Positions 20,911 through 21,411 of a DNA stretch of 21,411 nt are shown in pieces; within the stretch, counting starts at the first letter, position 1, and the number at the start of each line of letters is the position of its first letter. The notes under the pieces were generated by a model. It saw only the letters and a program-made list of their open reading frames with translations, did no database searches and was not told the origin of the DNA. Source of the DNA: JANYIP01 sp031394045 (GTDB taxonomy: Bacteria > Actinomycetota > Actinomycetes > Prado026); contig JANMWN010000344.1 in NCBI GenBank assembly GCA_031394045.1, positions 1 through 21,411 of the forward strand. The letters run 5' to 3'. Position numbers and translations under genes: made by a program.

Positions 20911-21159
20911 ATGAAGCTGCGCTACGCCGGCAATTGCCGGTCCTGCGCAACCCAACTGACTGCTGGCACGCTCGCCGTATACGACCGCGCCAGCAAGAAC
21001 GTCTGCTGTCTCAGCTGCTTCGGCGCACGCGTCTCGGCGACGGAACCGGAACCAGAGCAACTACCACGCGAGGATCATGCTCCACAGCGCCGCCCAGATG
21101 GCGGCGTTAACACCCAGACCCGACAAGATCCATCACGTCAAAAATCGAAGAGCCGTTAA
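20911..21159 (+). pseudogene. Zinc-ribbon N-terminal fragment fused to IS sequence
   Basis: An 82-codon frame starting MKLRYAGNCRSCATQLTAGT. Four Cys (CRSC ... CLSC) suggest a zinc ribbon like that at the N-terminus of some actinobacterial nuclease-related (NERD-type) proteins. Similarity of that kind ends near residue 40. From about 21041 the DNA instead encodes, in another frame, the end of an ISL3 transposase, so the C-terminal half of this frame is an accident of fusion. The gene is probably a truncated remnant; a small functional zinc-ribbon protein is possible but less likely. Confidence 0.45.
21041..21154 (+). pseudogene. ISL3-family 3' end remnant with terminal inverted repeat
   Basis: Plus-strand codons from 21041 read RNRNQSNYHARIMLHSAAQM, closely matching the C-terminus of ISL3 transposases (compare GFRNQTNYERRIMMHNA in the remnant near 13100). 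About 45 bases later the sequence ends in ATCGAAGAGCC (to 21154), the inverted complement of an ISL3 GGCTCTTC terminus. It is the third ISL3 trace in the window and the only one on the plus strand. It abuts the stop codon of the lyase gene. Confidence 0.7.
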
Positions 21160-21411
21160 ACGAGCTCCTCGAGTACGGAGACGGAGACGGGCACGTCCTC
21201 GCCCAGGAATGGGATGAGCTTCCGCACCGATGCGTGGAGGCTCTCCACCGGCGCAGATGCCCTGCCAGGCCGTTGGAAGTCCAGACCTTGGGCCGCACAG
21301 AGCAGCTCGATTGCCAGGACTCGCCGGACGTTGACGAGGATTCGCTGGAGCTTCTGCGCGGCGACTGCAGCCATCGAGACGTGGTCCTCCATGGCATCGA
21401 TGCCGATCGAT
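21156..21411 (-). CDS. Histidine ammonia-lyase-type aromatic amino acid lyase (C-terminal part)
   Basis: The last 85 codons, running in from beyond the right edge. SIGIDAMEDHVSM matches the EDHVSM motif of histidine ammonia-lyases, where the Glu is catalytic; AAQKLQRILVNVRRVLAIELLCAAQGLDFQRP is the conserved C-terminal helical region. Such enzymes use an MIO cofactor, formed in the part outside the window, to remove ammonia from histidine, phenylalanine or tyrosine. The EDH motif favours a histidine-lyase-like enzyme, but aminomutases and other lyases share the fold. The protein ends VLEELV, somewhat earlier than usual, exactly where an ISL3 terminus abuts, so the C-terminus may have been trimmed by the insertion. 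Confidence 0.85.
   Translation of the reverse strand, partial: SIGIDAMEDHVSMAAVAAQKLQRILVNVRRVLAIELLCAAQGLDFQRPGRASAPVESLHASVRKLIPFLGEDVPVSVSVLEELV

Noticed and set aside
1..21411. CRISPR arrays and toxin-antitoxin or restriction systems
   Set aside because: No regularly spaced repeats and no recognisable genes of such systems were seen on either strand.

Overview
The window is high-GC actinobacterial DNA. The GC-rich third codon positions, a SsgA/SsgB-type morphogenesis gene, the pabB-pabC pair beside tRNA genes and the actinobacterial-style mobile elements all support this. The genus cannot be fixed from sequence alone; a Propionibacteriales or Pseudonocardiales member is plausible. About 1-17.7 kb is accessory DNA dominated by mobile-element debris around a catabolic cassette. 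About 17.7-20.7 kb looks like chromosomal backbone, and a short mosaic follows at the right edge.

Layout. (1) 1-3075, minus strand: three tandem tyrosine recombinases joined by ATGA overlaps, i.e. a recombinase-in-trio (RIT) element. The first gene carries a -1 frameshift and the last runs off the left edge. The element end, with 12-bp inverted repeats, lies at 3126-3207, inside a truncated ISL3-family transposase gene (3208-3971). That IS in turn ends at 4080 inside a decayed DDE (rve-type) transposase gene. (2) 4811-12706, plus strand: a nitrogen/one-carbon cassette. It holds an AmiC-like amide sensor, formamidase, an FmdB zinc ribbon, an NCS1 permease, a guanidine-hydrolase-like ureohydrolase, an alpha/beta hydrolase with an Asp nucleophile, and a flavodoxin-type oxidoreductase. 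A good promoter overlapped by a palindrome and a three-hairpin leader precede the formamidase gene. (3) 12786-13345: gene debris and a second ISL3 remnant. (4) 13549-15817: NAD-dependent formate dehydrogenase, divergent from a LysR regulator, with a T-N11-A palindrome between them. (5) 15830-17454: a truncated IS3-family element, an unidentified coding-like fragment and a frameshifted ECF sigma factor gene. (6) 17743-18024: tRNA-Val(GAC), tRNA-Cys(GCA) and tRNA-Gly(GCC), then pabB-pabC, an SsgB-like gene and tRNA-Val(CAC). (7) From 20911: a zinc-ribbon fragment fused to a third ISL3 remnant, then the C-terminal end of a histidine ammonia-lyase-type gene running off the right edge.

Working model (inference). 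The permease imports a small nitrogen compound and the ureohydrolase or formamidase attacks C-N bonds. Formamidase gives formate and ammonia, and formate dehydrogenase oxidises formate to CO2 with NADH. Together these genes could take an amidine or amide completely to ammonia and CO2. ISL3-type ends in the same orientation bracket the 4081-12996 part, so the cassette may have moved as a composite-transposon-like unit.
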